From positions 62,001 through 126,000 of the forward strand of contig NZ_JAMQHS010000001.1 of the NCBI RefSeq assembly GCF_023845585.1: a DNA stretch of 64,000 bases. Direction: 5' to 3'. Below the pieces are notes generated by a model, which was not told the origin of the DNA, did not search any database, and saw only the letters and a program-made list of their open reading frames with translations. Origin of the DNA: Clostridium sp. CMCC3677. GTDB taxonomy: Bacteria; Bacillota; Clostridia; Clostridiales; Clostridiaceae. Positions 47,969 through 57,607 of the stretch are shown here, one piece after another; the first letter of the stretch is position 1, and each line of letters starts with the position of its first letter. The position numbers were made by a program, and so were the translations under genes.

Positions 47969-50362
47969 ATGAAGAAAAAACAAAAAGGATCTAGTTTAAT
48001 TACTGTAGTTATTATTTTTACTATTTTAATTACGGTAGGAACAGCATTGTTATCTATGACTGTTGGAGACTACAAAATGAGAATTAAAGAAAGTAGAAAA
48101 ATTAAAAATTTATATTCATCAGATTCAGGTTTAGATGTGGCATATGATGTTATTGTTAAAACATTTGATGGTGCAGTTAAATTTGGAGATTTTAAAGCAA
48201 GACAGCTTAAAGCTGGACAATGTAAGGGTGGTCCTAATTTAGAAAAATATAATGAGGCTAAAAAAGAATTTGAAGCTGCTAAGAAAAAAACTTATAGTAC
48301 TGATGAAAAAAGAAGAAAAGCTATAAGAGCAGCAGAAAAAAAGTTTAATGAAAAAGTAAAAATGTTATCGGATTTAGAATTTAAGAGATGTTTTAGAGTG
48401 TTTATATCTAAAGAAAAGAGTCCAGACACTGATTCAGAAGGAGATATACCTAACAACATACTAGCATACTCAATTTGTAATCAAAGATATAGTGATATTG
48501 ATTTATCAGATAAAAACCTAGAAGAGGATATAAAGTCAAATGATTTTAAATATTCATTATCAATAGAATTTACAAATGAAGAAAGTAAACCAGAACTTTT
48601 TGTATGCAGTAAGGATAGTGTAGATAAGCTAAAAGAAATAGTAAATGAAGATGGAAAAGACAAAGATTTGACTTCAATAAAGGATGATATTGATGGGATT
48701 TCTTATGATTCAAACAATGATGCATTTAAGATTCAGGTAACTTCAAAATTTATAGATAAAAGCAAAAACAATAATGATATTACTAAAAATAATCTTAGAA
48801 TAGTTCAAGAAACCTATACAATAAATGTCCCTAATAATGAAGATGTAAGTTTTAGGGAAAGTACGGCTATAGTTGGTACATTTGATGATGTTAAAAATGT
48901 GTCATCAATGATTGTAGGCGGCAACATGAAAATTGATGGGAAAGATAATTTAGGAAACCATTTAGGTTGTCTTAATGTTAATGGAAATATATTTGTTAAA
49001 GGAAATAAAGAAGACAAGAATAATCGTGTTTATGACAAATATAAGGGTGGAATAAATATAAATAATAGTGAAATTATATTTAATGGTGAAGTAACTACAG
49101 CAAGTACATTCAATATTGAAGATAATGCGAAATCCACAGTAAATGGAGACTTATATGCACTGAATATTTTTGCAGGTAAAACTACTGATGGAAAATATGC
49201 CAATGAATTTGGGGGAAGTTCTAGTTTAAATATAAATGGGCAAGCTGTATTAGATAATGACTTAACACTTAAAGGTGTAGATACAAGTATAAAAATAAAA
49301 GAATTTTATGGATTAAATGATAAGAATATTGAGTCATCTAAAAACAATACTTCAGATAAACTAGAAAGAACATCTAGTAGCATTATAGTTAACGGTAATA
49401 AAAAATCAGGAGTAAAAATAACAGATTCAGCATATATTATGGGGGTTGCACATATAGCTGATGGTGATATTTCATATACCACTGGAGAATCAACAGGGGT
49501 AAAGGGAAATTATATAGCTTATGTAGACGAGAAAATAGCAAGATCAAATGATCCCTATGATGTAGGAAATTATATATCAGGAAATCTTCAAGATAAGAGT
49601 GAAAAGTTTACTAATTATTGGGATGACGGTAGAAAAGAAATAATTGATACTGGTGGGATAGAGCTTCCAGAAAAAACTTATGCCATAGGGGCTATTGTAT
49701 ATAAAGATGCAAATGGAAATACAGTTATTAAAGATAAAACTTATGAAATTAATGTTGAAGATTCTATAAGATCAAAAAAAGAGGAGTTCGGTAAGAAAGT
49801 TTATAATTTAAGTAGAGAAACATCTAAGGATATTGCAATGGAGTTATATAACAATATGGGAAATAACAAAAATCCTATTGAATCAATTATAAATTTAGAA
49901 AATATACCAAATAGTTATGATTTAAATGATTCAATAAATAAAAGTAAAAAAGCCATATTTAATAGTGATTCTGATACAACTATAGTTATAAAAGGAAAAG
50001 GATCAACCACTAGTAATGATTGGGAAAATAACAAATTAATTATATTAGATGCTGGAAATGTAAATTTAAATGCTGTTATAGTTACAGCTGGTGATGTAAT
50101 TATTGATGGAAATGTTAAATTTAAAGGAAATATAATTACAGAAGGAAATTTAAAAGTCCAAGGCTTTGGAGATAAGACTATAACTTATGATAACGATACT
50201 ATAGAGGAAATATATAAATATAATAAAGATGTATTTAATTCTGTATTTGTTGATGATACAAAGGACTTAAAAGATAGTACTGATGATGAAACAAGATTTA
50301 TAAATGTTGACTATGATTTAAATAAATTCTTAAGTAGCAGGTTATGGAAGATAATAAGATAG
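47969..50362 (+). CDS. large PilX-like protein with bactofilin-like repeats
   Basis: 797 residues. The N-terminus KGSSLITVVIIFTILITVG followed by a helical SSDSGLDVAYDVI segment matches the PilX N-terminal type, but there is no canonical Gly-Phe prepilin site. Residues about 290-460 and 690-740 have short beta repeats such as NLGNHLGCLNVNGNIFVKGN and VIIDGNVKFKGNIITEGNLK, like those of polymer-forming bactofilin domains. Normal PilX is below 250 residues. It lies in the minor pilin block and may be exported by the pilus machine; that is inference. Confidence 0.7.
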   Translation: MKKKQKGSSLITVVIIFTILITVGTALLSMTVGDYKMRIKESRKIKNLYSSDSGLDVAYDVIVKTFDGAVKFGDFKARQLKAGQCKGGPNLEKYNEAKKEFEAAKKKTYSTDEKRRKAIRAAEKKFNEKVKMLSDLEFKRCFRVFISKEKSPDTDSEGDIPNNILAYSICNQRYSDIDLSDKNLEEDIKSNDFKYSLSIEFTNEESKPELFVCSKDSVDKLKEIVNEDGKDKDLTSIKDDIDGISYDSNNDAFKIQVTSKFIDKSKNNNDITKNNLRIVQETYTINVPNNEDVSFRESTAIVGTFDDVKNVSSMIVGGNMKIDGKDNLGNHLGCLNVNGNIFVKGNKEDKNNRVYDKYKGGININNSEIIFNGEVTTASTFNIEDNAKSTVNGDLYALNIFAGKTTDGKYANEFGGSSSLNINGQAVLDNDLTLKGVDTSIKIKEFYGLNDKNIESSKNNTSDKLERTSSSIIVNGNKKSGVKITDSAYIMGVAHIADGDISYTTGESTGVKGNYIAYVDEKIARSNDPYDVGNYISGNLQDKSEKFTNYWDDGRKEIIDTGGIELPEKTYAIGAIVYKDANGNTVIKDKTYEINVEDSIRSKKEEFGKKVYNLSRETSKDIAMELYNNMGNNKNPIESIINLENIPNSYDLNDSINKSKKAIFNSDSDTTIVIKGKGSTTSNDWENNKLIILDAGNVNLNAVIVTAGDVIIDGNVKFKGNIITEGNLKVQGFGDKTITYDNDTIEEIYKYNKDVFNSVFVDDTKDLKDSTDDETRFINVDYDLNKFLSSRLWKIIR

Positions 50363-50378
50363 TAGGGAGGTGGATTTA

Positions 50379-50903
50379 ATGTTTAGGATAAAGAAAAAAG
50401 GTTTTACCTTAACAGAACTAATAATAGTTATGGCGTTAACACTTGTTATATTAGGAATGATATTTCAAATGTTTAATACTAATAATAGAATTATATCTGA
50501 TGTAGACATTAGATCCACTTTACAAAATGAAGGACAAGCAATACAAGAGAAATTAAGTGAAATTGGAATGCAAGCAAATAGCATGGATTATAAAGAAGAA
50601 AACAATGATGTAAAATCTATAAATTTTGTAGTATTGAATGAAGATGAAAGTAAGAGTGAATTTGAAATAAAGAAAGAGGGTACAGAGCTTACTATAGTTA
50701 AATATAAAGAAACTATCATTGAAGGTGAAGAAGAAAAAAACAAAATAAGCACAAAGAGGTTGTCAAATAATTTAAATAAAATAAATATAAAATCTAGAAA
50801 TGATAAATCTGCACAAATAGAGATTATATTATCTAAAAAAATGGGTTATAGTGACATAAAATATCCAGTGAATGTAAAATTTGCATTTAGAAATAAATAT
50901 TAA
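50379..50903 (+). CDS. minor pilin, PilW/GspJ-like
   Basis: 174 residues with prepilin motif MFRIKKKG then FTLTELIIVMALTLVILG, Glu5 present. An upstream GTG in frame overlaps the GGGAGGTGG ribosome binding site, so ATG 50379 is taken. Continues the minor pilin block after the large PilX-like gene. Confidence 0.84.
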   Translation: MFRIKKKGFTLTELIIVMALTLVILGMIFQMFNTNNRIISDVDIRSTLQNEGQAIQEKLSEIGMQANSMDYKEENNDVKSINFVVLNEDESKSEFEIKKEGTELTIVKYKETIIEGEEEKNKISTKRLSNNLNKINIKSRNDKSAQIEIILSKKMGYSDIKYPVNVKFAFRNKY

Positions 50904-50976
50904 AGACAAAGTTATTTAAACCTAATAGTATATGAAAGTTTTAGAGTTTCATATAAAAATAAAGAGGGTGAATTTA

Positions 50977-53931
50977 ATGAGAAAAATCAAAAGTTATATG
51001 TCTAAATTAATAAATACAAAGAGAAGGAAAGATACTTTCATTGGGGTTGTAAGTATCTTTTTAATTGTGGCTATGATAAGTGGGCAACTTATAGTTGTCA
51101 ATGCAATAGATAGAGGAATTTCTGATAAGCCATCATTTGATGTGGAAATAACATCAGTAACTCCAGAAAATCCAGTTATTGGAGAAGACATAAAGGTTGA
51201 TGGAAAGATAATTCCAAGTGATTTTAAATGTAATATTCCTAAAAAAGAAATTGTATTAGTACTAGATACTTCAGGAAGTATGAAAGATTCTAAAATAAAA
51301 AAAATGAAGAATGCAGCAATAGAGTTTGTAAATAAAATAAAGAAAATACCTAATTTAGATATTGATATAGTTACTTATTCAACTAGCGGTTATACTTATT
51401 TAAATAATGGAAATACAGAAAAAGATTTATTAAAAATTATAAATTCTATTAAAGCTGATGGCGGAACTAATACTGGAGAAGGTTTAAGAAAAGCTACTTA
51501 TATTTTAGATTTAGAAAAAAATAAGAATGCAGATAAATCTATTGTATTTATGTCAGATGGAATGCCAACCTATTATTCTATACTAGCAAAATACTATTGG
51601 TGGGATTTTCTTAAGCTATTTCCGTATAAATCATATTATGATGAAATAAATAATGAAATGATTTATACAGATGATCATATTTGGGAAATTAATAAAAGAA
51701 ATCCTAGAGTTGAAGGTAGTGGTAAAGAAGAATCAAATAATGTAGATAAATCAACTAATTATGCGACTACTATAGGTAATATAATCAAAACAAAGAAATA
51801 TAATATATATTCAATTGGATATGCACTAGGAGATGAGAATAGTACAGGAAATATGTTAATGAAGAAGATACATGAATCTATGGGCGGAATTGTAGGAGAA
51901 GATGGAACATTTTTTATGTCAGATGAAAATGCTATAAATGAAGTGTTTAACAATATAGGTGACAAGATAATTGCTGGGTATACTATTAAAGATGTTAAGT
52001 TAAATCTAAATTTAAATGATAATTTCAGTTTAAATATAGGTGGAAATTCAGTCAATATAAATAATATAAAATATATAGTTGATGAGAGAAGAAGCGATAA
52101 TAAGGAAGTAGTTTATCATGCAGAACCAGTGCCATTCTCGTTTATAATTAAAGGAAAAGCGCCTGGAACCTATGAAGATATATTTAAAGACTCATTTATA
52201 AATATTCCTTGGAATAATGAGGATATAAAACTTAATGTGTCTAGAATAAATATAAATATATCAGAAAATAACTTACCTAATATAAATGCAGAAGTTAAAT
52301 CTAATAAGAATGAATGCACATTGAACGAAAATATTAATTTTAATTGTATAGTAGCACCAGAACCATTTAAGTTTAATAGTAATAGTGAAATTAGTAGTCC
52401 TAAAGATGTGGTTATTTTATTAGATGTATCAACTGCAATGAAAGATAAGATTGGAGAAAATACAAGTGCATCTAATAATAAACCACAAAAGGGAGTGGAT
52501 GGAATAGTAGAACAATCAATATTTAATAAATTATTAAGCAATAATTTATTACAAGGTGTAAAAACCAGATATGATATAGTTACTTATTGTCATAAAGTAT
52601 GTGATACATCTATTGATGATATTGATATCAGCTGTAATAGTGAAAGTGATTATGCTGATAAATTCAAAACTAATGTACTTAATAACATTTATTTATATGA
52701 TTCTAATAAAAGAAATATAAGCCAAGCATTAAAACTTGCAGGGCAAATTCTTGATGATGGAATCAGAGAACCATTTACTAATAAAATTGATGAAGGACGT
52801 GGAGCTGCCACTAAAAATATAATTATAATTGGTGGAGGTAGTATTAATTTAAATGAGGATGGATTACAGGATGAAATAAATAGTATAAGAGAAAAAAGAT
52901 ATAATAATATAATTACTGCTAATTTAGGTAACATTGATTCTGGAAGTAGTGAACCTAATAACAATTTAAAAGATTTACACTATAACTTAATTGGAAAAAA
53001 AGACAATGGTGATAATATATTAGAAAAAAAGGAAAATAAGTATTTTATAAATGTAAACTATAGAAACATTGATACTTCTAATCCAGAAAATATATTTTCG
53101 GATAGCAATAATTTAAATTCTAATAATTTTATACAAAATAATATTCTCCAAGATATAGCAAGAATATTAATGGGAGAAAAACAGAAAGAATATAATCTTG
53201 ATATAACACTTAAATTTAATATAGGCTCAAATTTTAAAGTGGTATCAGGTATTAATTCATGTGAGGAGGAAGGGTATGATTATCATAGTCCCATAATAAA
53301 TGTAAAATATATATTTAATGAAACTACTAAACAATATGAATCAACACCATTACCATATGATTTTATAATACAGCCAAGAGTAACAGGAGAATTAGGTTTT
53401 GGAGGTAATAACCATATAATATATAATAATTTAATTGGCAATGAAATTAGAAAGCCTATTAAAATACCTAAAACAATAGTAATAACTGGTTTGAAGCACG
53501 GAGTATATACTGGTATAGTTGGCGGTGCTCCAAGGATAAATAGTGGAATACCAGAGTGCAATAAAAATTCTAGCATTAATTTTGGAGCTTATTTTAAATA
53601 TAATGGAGAATCAAAAGCTACACTAAATATTAGTGAAGAAAATGAAGTGGGAATTGATGAACCAATTAATATTTATAAGATAAAAAGTAATAATGAGTTA
53701 CAATTATTAAATACTATTGAAGCATCATTAAGTAAATCATATAGCATAAATTTAAGTGAATTAGGTTTAACCAGTGGTGATAATGTTTTAATAGTGTACA
53801 ATGAAAAAATTATAGTATCAGGGGAAACGCAATTACCTAAGACATTTGTTAATACTATAAAATTAGATAATAGTAATCCATTAAATGCATCAGTTAATAT
53901 TACAGATTTAGAAATACCAGAATTATTCTGA
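50977..53931 (+). CDS. surface protein with two von Willebrand A domains, pilus-associated
   Basis: 984 residues. A hydrophobic segment at about 28-48 (FIGVVSIFLIVAMISGQLIV) acts as signal or anchor. The first VWA domain begins EIVLVLDTSGSMKDS with an intact DxSxS MIDAS and later GGTNTGEGL and FMSDGMPT. A second begins DVVILLDVSTAMKDK, where the last MIDAS Ser is Ala. No LPxTG sorting motif. An open extension of 15 residues is rejected because GAGGGTG lies just before ATG 50977. As the last gene of the pilus operon it may be a tip adhesin comparable in role to PilY1; not proven. Confidence 0.78.
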   Translation: MRKIKSYMSKLINTKRRKDTFIGVVSIFLIVAMISGQLIVVNAIDRGISDKPSFDVEITSVTPENPVIGEDIKVDGKIIPSDFKCNIPKKEIVLVLDTSGSMKDSKIKKMKNAAIEFVNKIKKIPNLDIDIVTYSTSGYTYLNNGNTEKDLLKIINSIKADGGTNTGEGLRKATYILDLEKNKNADKSIVFMSDGMPTYYSILAKYYWWDFLKLFPYKSYYDEINNEMIYTDDHIWEINKRNPRVEGSGKEESNNVDKSTNYATTIGNIIKTKKYNIYSIGYALGDENSTGNMLMKKIHESMGGIVGEDGTFFMSDENAINEVFNNIGDKIIAGYTIKDVKLNLNLNDNFSLNIGGNSVNINNIKYIVDERRSDNKEVVYHAEPVPFSFIIKGKAPGTYEDIFKDSFINIPWNNEDIKLNVSRININISENNLPNINAEVKSNKNECTLNENINFNCIVAPEPFKFNSNSEISSPKDVVILLDVSTAMKDKIGENTSASNNKPQKGVDGIVEQSIFNKLLSNNLLQGVKTRYDIVTYCHKVCDTSIDDIDISCNSESDYADKFKTNVLNNIYLYDSNKRNISQALKLAGQILDDGIREPFTNKIDEGRGAATKNIIIIGGGSINLNEDGLQDEINSIREKRYNNIITANLGNIDSGSSEPNNNLKDLHYNLIGKKDNGDNILEKKENKYFINVNYRNIDTSNPENIFSDSNNLNSNNFIQNNILQDIARILMGEKQKEYNLDITLKFNIGSNFKVVSGINSCEEEGYDYHSPIINVKYIFNETTKQYESTPLPYDFIIQPRVTGELGFGGNNHIIYNNLIGNEIRKPIKIPKTIVITGLKHGVYTGIVGGAPRINSGIPECNKNSSINFGAYFKYNGESKATLNISEENEVGIDEPINIYKIKSNNELQLLNTIEASLSKSYSINLSELGLTSGDNVLIVYNEKIIVSGETQLPKTFVNTIKLDNSNPLNASVNITDLEIPELF

Positions 53932-53935
53932 TGTT

Positions 53936-53994
53936 GGTGACAGTCACTTTTTCATGTTGGTGACTGTCACCCATGTTCTGTGGTGACAGTCACC
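53936..53994. repeat. REP palindromes, left flank of the RAYT gene
   Basis: Three palindromes: GGTGACAGTCAC (53936-53947), GGTGACTGTCACC (53959-53971) and GGTGACAGTCACC (53982-53994). The last two with their 10-base spacer form a 36-base unit repeated exactly at 54601-54636. It begins five bases after the stop of the VWA gene. Confidence 0.92.
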
Positions 53995-54065
53995 AGCATG
54001 GACTAAAATGAATAAAATTACTTTAGATGTTCATAATTATAGAAAAAAGCTTAAGGAGAATATTT

Positions 54066-54605
54066 ATGAGCAGGAAAAATAGAGAATGGTATCAAAATTC
54101 TATTATGCATGTAACTTCTAGAGGAAATCGTAGAAATTATATTTTTGCAGAAGATAGAGATTATAGAGTTTATATAAATTTAATTAAGGAATGTATAGAA
54201 TATTTTGAAGGTGAATTTGAAGTATTGGGATATACTTTGATGACGAATCATATTCATTTACATATTCAAACTAAAGAAATTCACATAGGATTTTTTATGA
54301 AAAGGCTTAATAATGCCTATGCAAAGTATTTTAATAAGAAATATAACTATGTTGGACACCTTTTTCAAGAACGATATTGGTCACAAGTAATTAGTAATGA
54401 TATTCAGATGTTAGAAACAAGTAAATATATTCATCTTAATCCAGTGAGGGCAAATATGGTAAAAAAACCTGAAGAATATAAATGGAGCAGTTATTGTGTT
54501 TACATAGGAAAGAAAAAAGAAAAGGTAGTAAATTGTAATATGGTATTATCTTTTTTTAAAACTGAGAATTGTCGTGAATTATACAAAAATTATGTAGAGG
54601 GGTGA
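54066..54605 (+). mobile_element. REP-associated Y1 transposase (RAYT, IS200-like)
   Basis: 179 residues. The HUH metal motif is in LMTNHIHLHIQ (about residues 58-68). Other family features are MHVTSRGNRRNYIF, LNNAYAKYFNKKYNYVGHLF followed by QERYWS, and YIHLNPVRANMV. The catalytic Tyr is probably in the AYAKYFNKKY helix. AAGGAG sits nine bases before ATG 54066; the frame is open further back but without a binding site. The stop codon TGA lies inside the right REP. RAYTs act on single-stranded REP hairpins. Confidence 0.9.
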
Positions 54606-54660
54606 CTGTCACCCATGTTCTGTGGTGACAGTCACCAAAGCACTAATGGTGACTGTCACC
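54601..54660. repeat. REP palindromes, right flank of the RAYT gene
   Basis: GGTGACTGTCACC (54601-54613), GGTGACAGTCACC (54624-54636) and GGTGACTGTCACC (54648-54660). The first two repeat exactly the 36-base unit of the left flank. The last encodes the C-terminal residues and leads to the stop of the aminotransferase on the other strand. Confidence 0.92.
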
Positions 54661-55839
54661 ATATAGTACCATTAATTTATCAAATGCAGGTAATGAGTTT
54701 TTGATTTTCTCATAAGATATGCAGTATGATAATCTTACATAACCTGGACATCCGAAGCTTGAACCAGGAACTAGTAATAAATTAAATTGCTTAGCATCCT
54801 CACAGAATTTTTTATCATCTTCAATTGGAGTTTTAGGGAATAAGTAGAATGCGCCTTGAGGTTTTAAGCATTCAAATCCTAAACTAGTTAAATGATTATA
54901 TAAAAGATCTCTATTTCTCTTATAAATATTTACATCAACTTCAGCATCTAAAGATCTTGCAATAACTCTTTGGAATAATGAAGGTGCATTAACAAATCCA
55001 AGAATTCTATTTGCTATGTTTAATGAAGATTTTATGTCAGAGAAAGTATCTATATTATTATTTATAACAACATATCCAATACGTTCTCCTGGTAATGATA
55101 AAGATTTACTGTATGAATATCCAATAAATGAATTTTTATAATATTTCAATATACAAGGAACTTTAGCATTATCATAAACTATTTCTCTATATGGTTCATC
55201 TGAAATTAAGTAAATGTTAGTACCAAATTCTTTTTGTTTTTCTTCAAGTATAGAAGATAATTTCTTTAAAGCTTCATCTGAATATATAACACCAGTTGGA
55301 TTATTAGGTGTATTTATTATTACAACTTTAGTTTTAGTTGTGATTTTTTCTCTTAGTGCATCCATATTAGGTTCAAATGTAGACGTATCTGGTTCAACAA
55401 CAACTAATTTTCCATCATAGTTATTAGTGTAATGTCTATATTCACCAAAATATGGAGCAAAAGTAATAACTTCATCTCCAGGATTTAAAAGTGTTTTTAA
55501 CATAATATTTAAGCCACCAGCAGCTCCACAAGTCATAACAATATTTTCATTAGAAAGATCTAATTTATATTTATTATTTAAAAATTTACTTATTTCATCT
55601 CTAACATCTTCATAACCTGAATTGTTCATATATCCATGAACAAGATTTGGAGATTCTTCACTTAATATCTCATTTATTATATTTTTTATATTTTCAGGAG
55701 GTTCAACATTTGGATTTCCAATACTATAGTCAAAGACATTTTCTTCGCCATAAATACTTGAAAGTCGTTTTCCCTCTTCAAACATAGCTCTTATAGCAGA
55801 ATTATTTGCTACTAAGTTTTTCATTTTATCTGAAATCAT
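54643..55839 (-). CDS. PLP-dependent class I aminotransferase
   Basis: 398 residues. The PLP lysine is in SYSKSLSLPGERIGY (about 240), with NTPNNPTGV, ISDEPYRE and a C-terminal RLSYC Arg for the substrate carboxylate. It resembles aspartate/aromatic aminotransferases; substrate not certain. AAGGAG on the minus strand lies eight bases before ATG 55839; an in-frame GTG three codons up is not used. The last five residues, GDSHH, and the stop codon come from a REP palindrome, so the natural C-terminus has been replaced or extended by the mobile element. Confidence 0.88.
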   Translation of the reverse strand: MISDKMKNLVANNSAIRAMFEEGKRLSSIYGEENVFDYSIGNPNVEPPENIKNIINEILSEESPNLVHGYMNNSGYEDVRDEISKFLNNKYKLDLSNENIVMTCGAAGGLNIMLKTLLNPGDEVITFAPYFGEYRHYTNNYDGKLVVVEPDTSTFEPNMDALREKITTKTKVVIINTPNNPTGVIYSDEALKKLSSILEEKQKEFGTNIYLISDEPYREIVYDNAKVPCILKYYKNSFIGYSYSKSLSLPGERIGYVVINNNIDTFSDIKSSLNIANRILGFVNAPSLFQRVIARSLDAEVDVNIYKRNRDLLYNHLTSLGFECLKPQGAFYLFPKTPIEDDKKFCEDAKQFNLLLVPGSSFGCPGYVRLSYCISYEKIKNSLPAFDKLMVLYGDSHH

Positions 55840-56067
55840 TTTTTTCACTCCTTAAATAAATTACTCATAAAGATATTTTAACATAAATTTTGAAATAGTG
55901 TTTATTATTACTAAAAATTAGTGGAAAATTATATCTAAAATAATATAAAACTGTAATTAAATGGTTAATTATGAAATATATTAGATGATTATATAATTTA
56001 GGTAAATAAAATGTTATAATTAATTTATTTACAAAATTAATATATTTCTCAGGAGGTTTATTGTCAA

Positions 56068-57312
56068 ATGATAAAAGATGTTAGTATAAAAATAAAAATT
56101 CTTATGCTGTATATACTTACCTTTGCAGTAGGAATAACTGTAGGAGTTATATTTTCTATTGATTTTAAAATGGAATTTATATTTTTAATTTTATCAATAA
56201 TAATTATTGCATTTATTTTTATGATTTCAATTAATAGTATTATAAAACCATTAAATAAAATTAAGTCTTTAGCTCAAAGAATGGGAGAAGGAGATTTATC
56301 AACAGATATAGTTTTAGAAAGACATGATGAATTTGGACAAATAGTATTAGCTTTAAATAAAGCACAAGGAAATATTAGAAAAACAATTAAAGATACTATA
56401 AATAAGTCTTCAAATACTTCTGCTTTAAGTCAACAAATATCTGCATCTATTCAAGAATTAACATCGAATATGGAAAAGATGGATATGTCAACTACTAAAA
56501 TAGTAAGTGGTATAGAAGATAATAGTAGTACTATTGAAGAATTATCTGCATCTATACAAGAAATTAATGCAAGCATGGAAGAATTAGCAGAAAAGGCACA
56601 GACATCAAATGAAAATTCAGAAAGAATAAAACAAAAAGCTGATGAAATAGAAGTTCATAGCAAGACTATAATTGAAGATGCAAAAAATGTATGCCTTGAA
56701 AAGGAAGAACGTATTTTAGAAGCAATTGAAGATGCTAAAGTTGTAGAAGAAATAAAAGTTATGGCTGATGCAATAAATGTAATAGCTAAACAAACTAATC
56801 TTTTAGCTTTAAATGCAGCAATTGAATCTGCTAGAGCTGGAGAAGCTGGAAAAGGATTTGCTGTAGTTGCAGAAGAAGTTAGAAAATTAGCAGAAGAATC
56901 TTCTAAAACAGTTATTACTATTCAAAGCACAATTGATAAAGTTGAAGATGCATTTAGCAATCTTTCAATTCATACTCAAGATATTTTACATTTTATAAAA
57001 AATGATATAAAAGATATACTTGTGAAATATGGAGCAGTAGGAAAGTCTTATGAAAAAGATGGATATTTTGTTAATGAGATGTCAACTCAATTATCATCAA
57101 TGTCTCAAGAAATAGGGGCATCAATGGAGCAAATTAGTGCAGCTATTGAAAGTACAGCAAAGAATTCGGAAGTGACAACAGAGCACTCTCATAATATAAA
57201 AAATGGATTACATGAGACATCACAAGCTATGGATCAGGTTGCATCAGTAGTACAACAGGAAGCAGAACTTTCACAAGATTTAAGTGAATTAGTAAAAGAA
57301 TTTAAATTATAA
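56068..57312 (+). CDS. chemoreceptor without an extracellular sensor domain
   Basis: 414 residues. Two adjacent membrane segments (about 11-30 and 35-55) with a loop of a few residues, then a HAMP-like region ([20 protein letters not shown]) and the signalling domain with tip [20 protein letters not shown]. With no room for a ligand domain outside, it must respond to membrane or cytoplasmic signals or to partners. AGGAGG is about 11 bases before the ATG. Terminator follows. Confidence 0.9.
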   Translation: MIKDVSIKIKILMLYILTFAVGITVGVIFSIDFKMEFIFLILSIIIIAFIFMISINSIIKPLNKIKSLAQRMGEGDLSTDIVLERHDEFGQIVLALNKAQGNIRKTIKDTINKSSNTSALSQQISASIQELTSNMEKMDMSTTKIVSGIEDNSSTIEELSASIQEINASMEELAEKAQTSNENSERIKQKADEIEVHSKTIIEDAKNVCLEKEERILEAIEDAKVVEEIKVMADAINVIAKQTNLLALNAAIESARAGEAGKGFAVVAEEVRKLAEESSKTVITIQSTIDKVEDAFSNLSIHTQDILHFIKNDIKDILVKYGAVGKSYEKDGYFVNEMSTQLSSMSQEIGASMEQISAAIESTAKNSEVTTEHSHNIKNGLHETSQAMDQVASVVQQEAELSQDLSELVKEFKL

Positions 57313-57342
57313 TTAATTTTATACAATGCAAGTATAAATAAG

Positions 57343-57395
57343 TATGGATAAGTATTTTAATTATTATTATATTAGAATACTTATCCATATTTTTA
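57343..57395 (+). terminator. terminator after the chemoreceptor
   Basis: TATGGATAAGTATT pairs perfectly with AATACTTATCCATA; TTTTTATTTT follows. Confidence 0.85.
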
Positions 57396-57400
57396 TTTTA

Positions 57401-57502
57401 GGATCTGTTTTAAATATGTGTTGATATATATATAAGCAAAGTGGACGGAGTAAAATGCCACTTTACCTATTGCATATATCAACATTTTCTTAAAACAGAG
57501 CC
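57401..57502. repeat. MITE-like element, short form
   Basis: Left GGATCTGTTTTAAATATGTG then TTGATATATATAAGCAAAGT; right ACTTTACCTATTGCATATAT then CAACATTTTCTTAAAACAGA. The inner arm AAAGTGG/CCACTTT is intact. The core hairpin of the long form is absent. Confidence 0.75.
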
Positions 57503-57607
57503 GTGTTTTAAAATATTTATCTGTATTTATTAACCAATATTTGGAAAAATACTTAAAATGATTTATAATATATTATGTAACCTATGAGAAAGAGGGTTGG
57601 ATATGTT

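Noticed and set aside
53936..54660. CRISPR array
   Set aside because: Repeats are short palindromes with a fixed spacer sequence and flank a transposase; there are no variable spacers and no cas genes.
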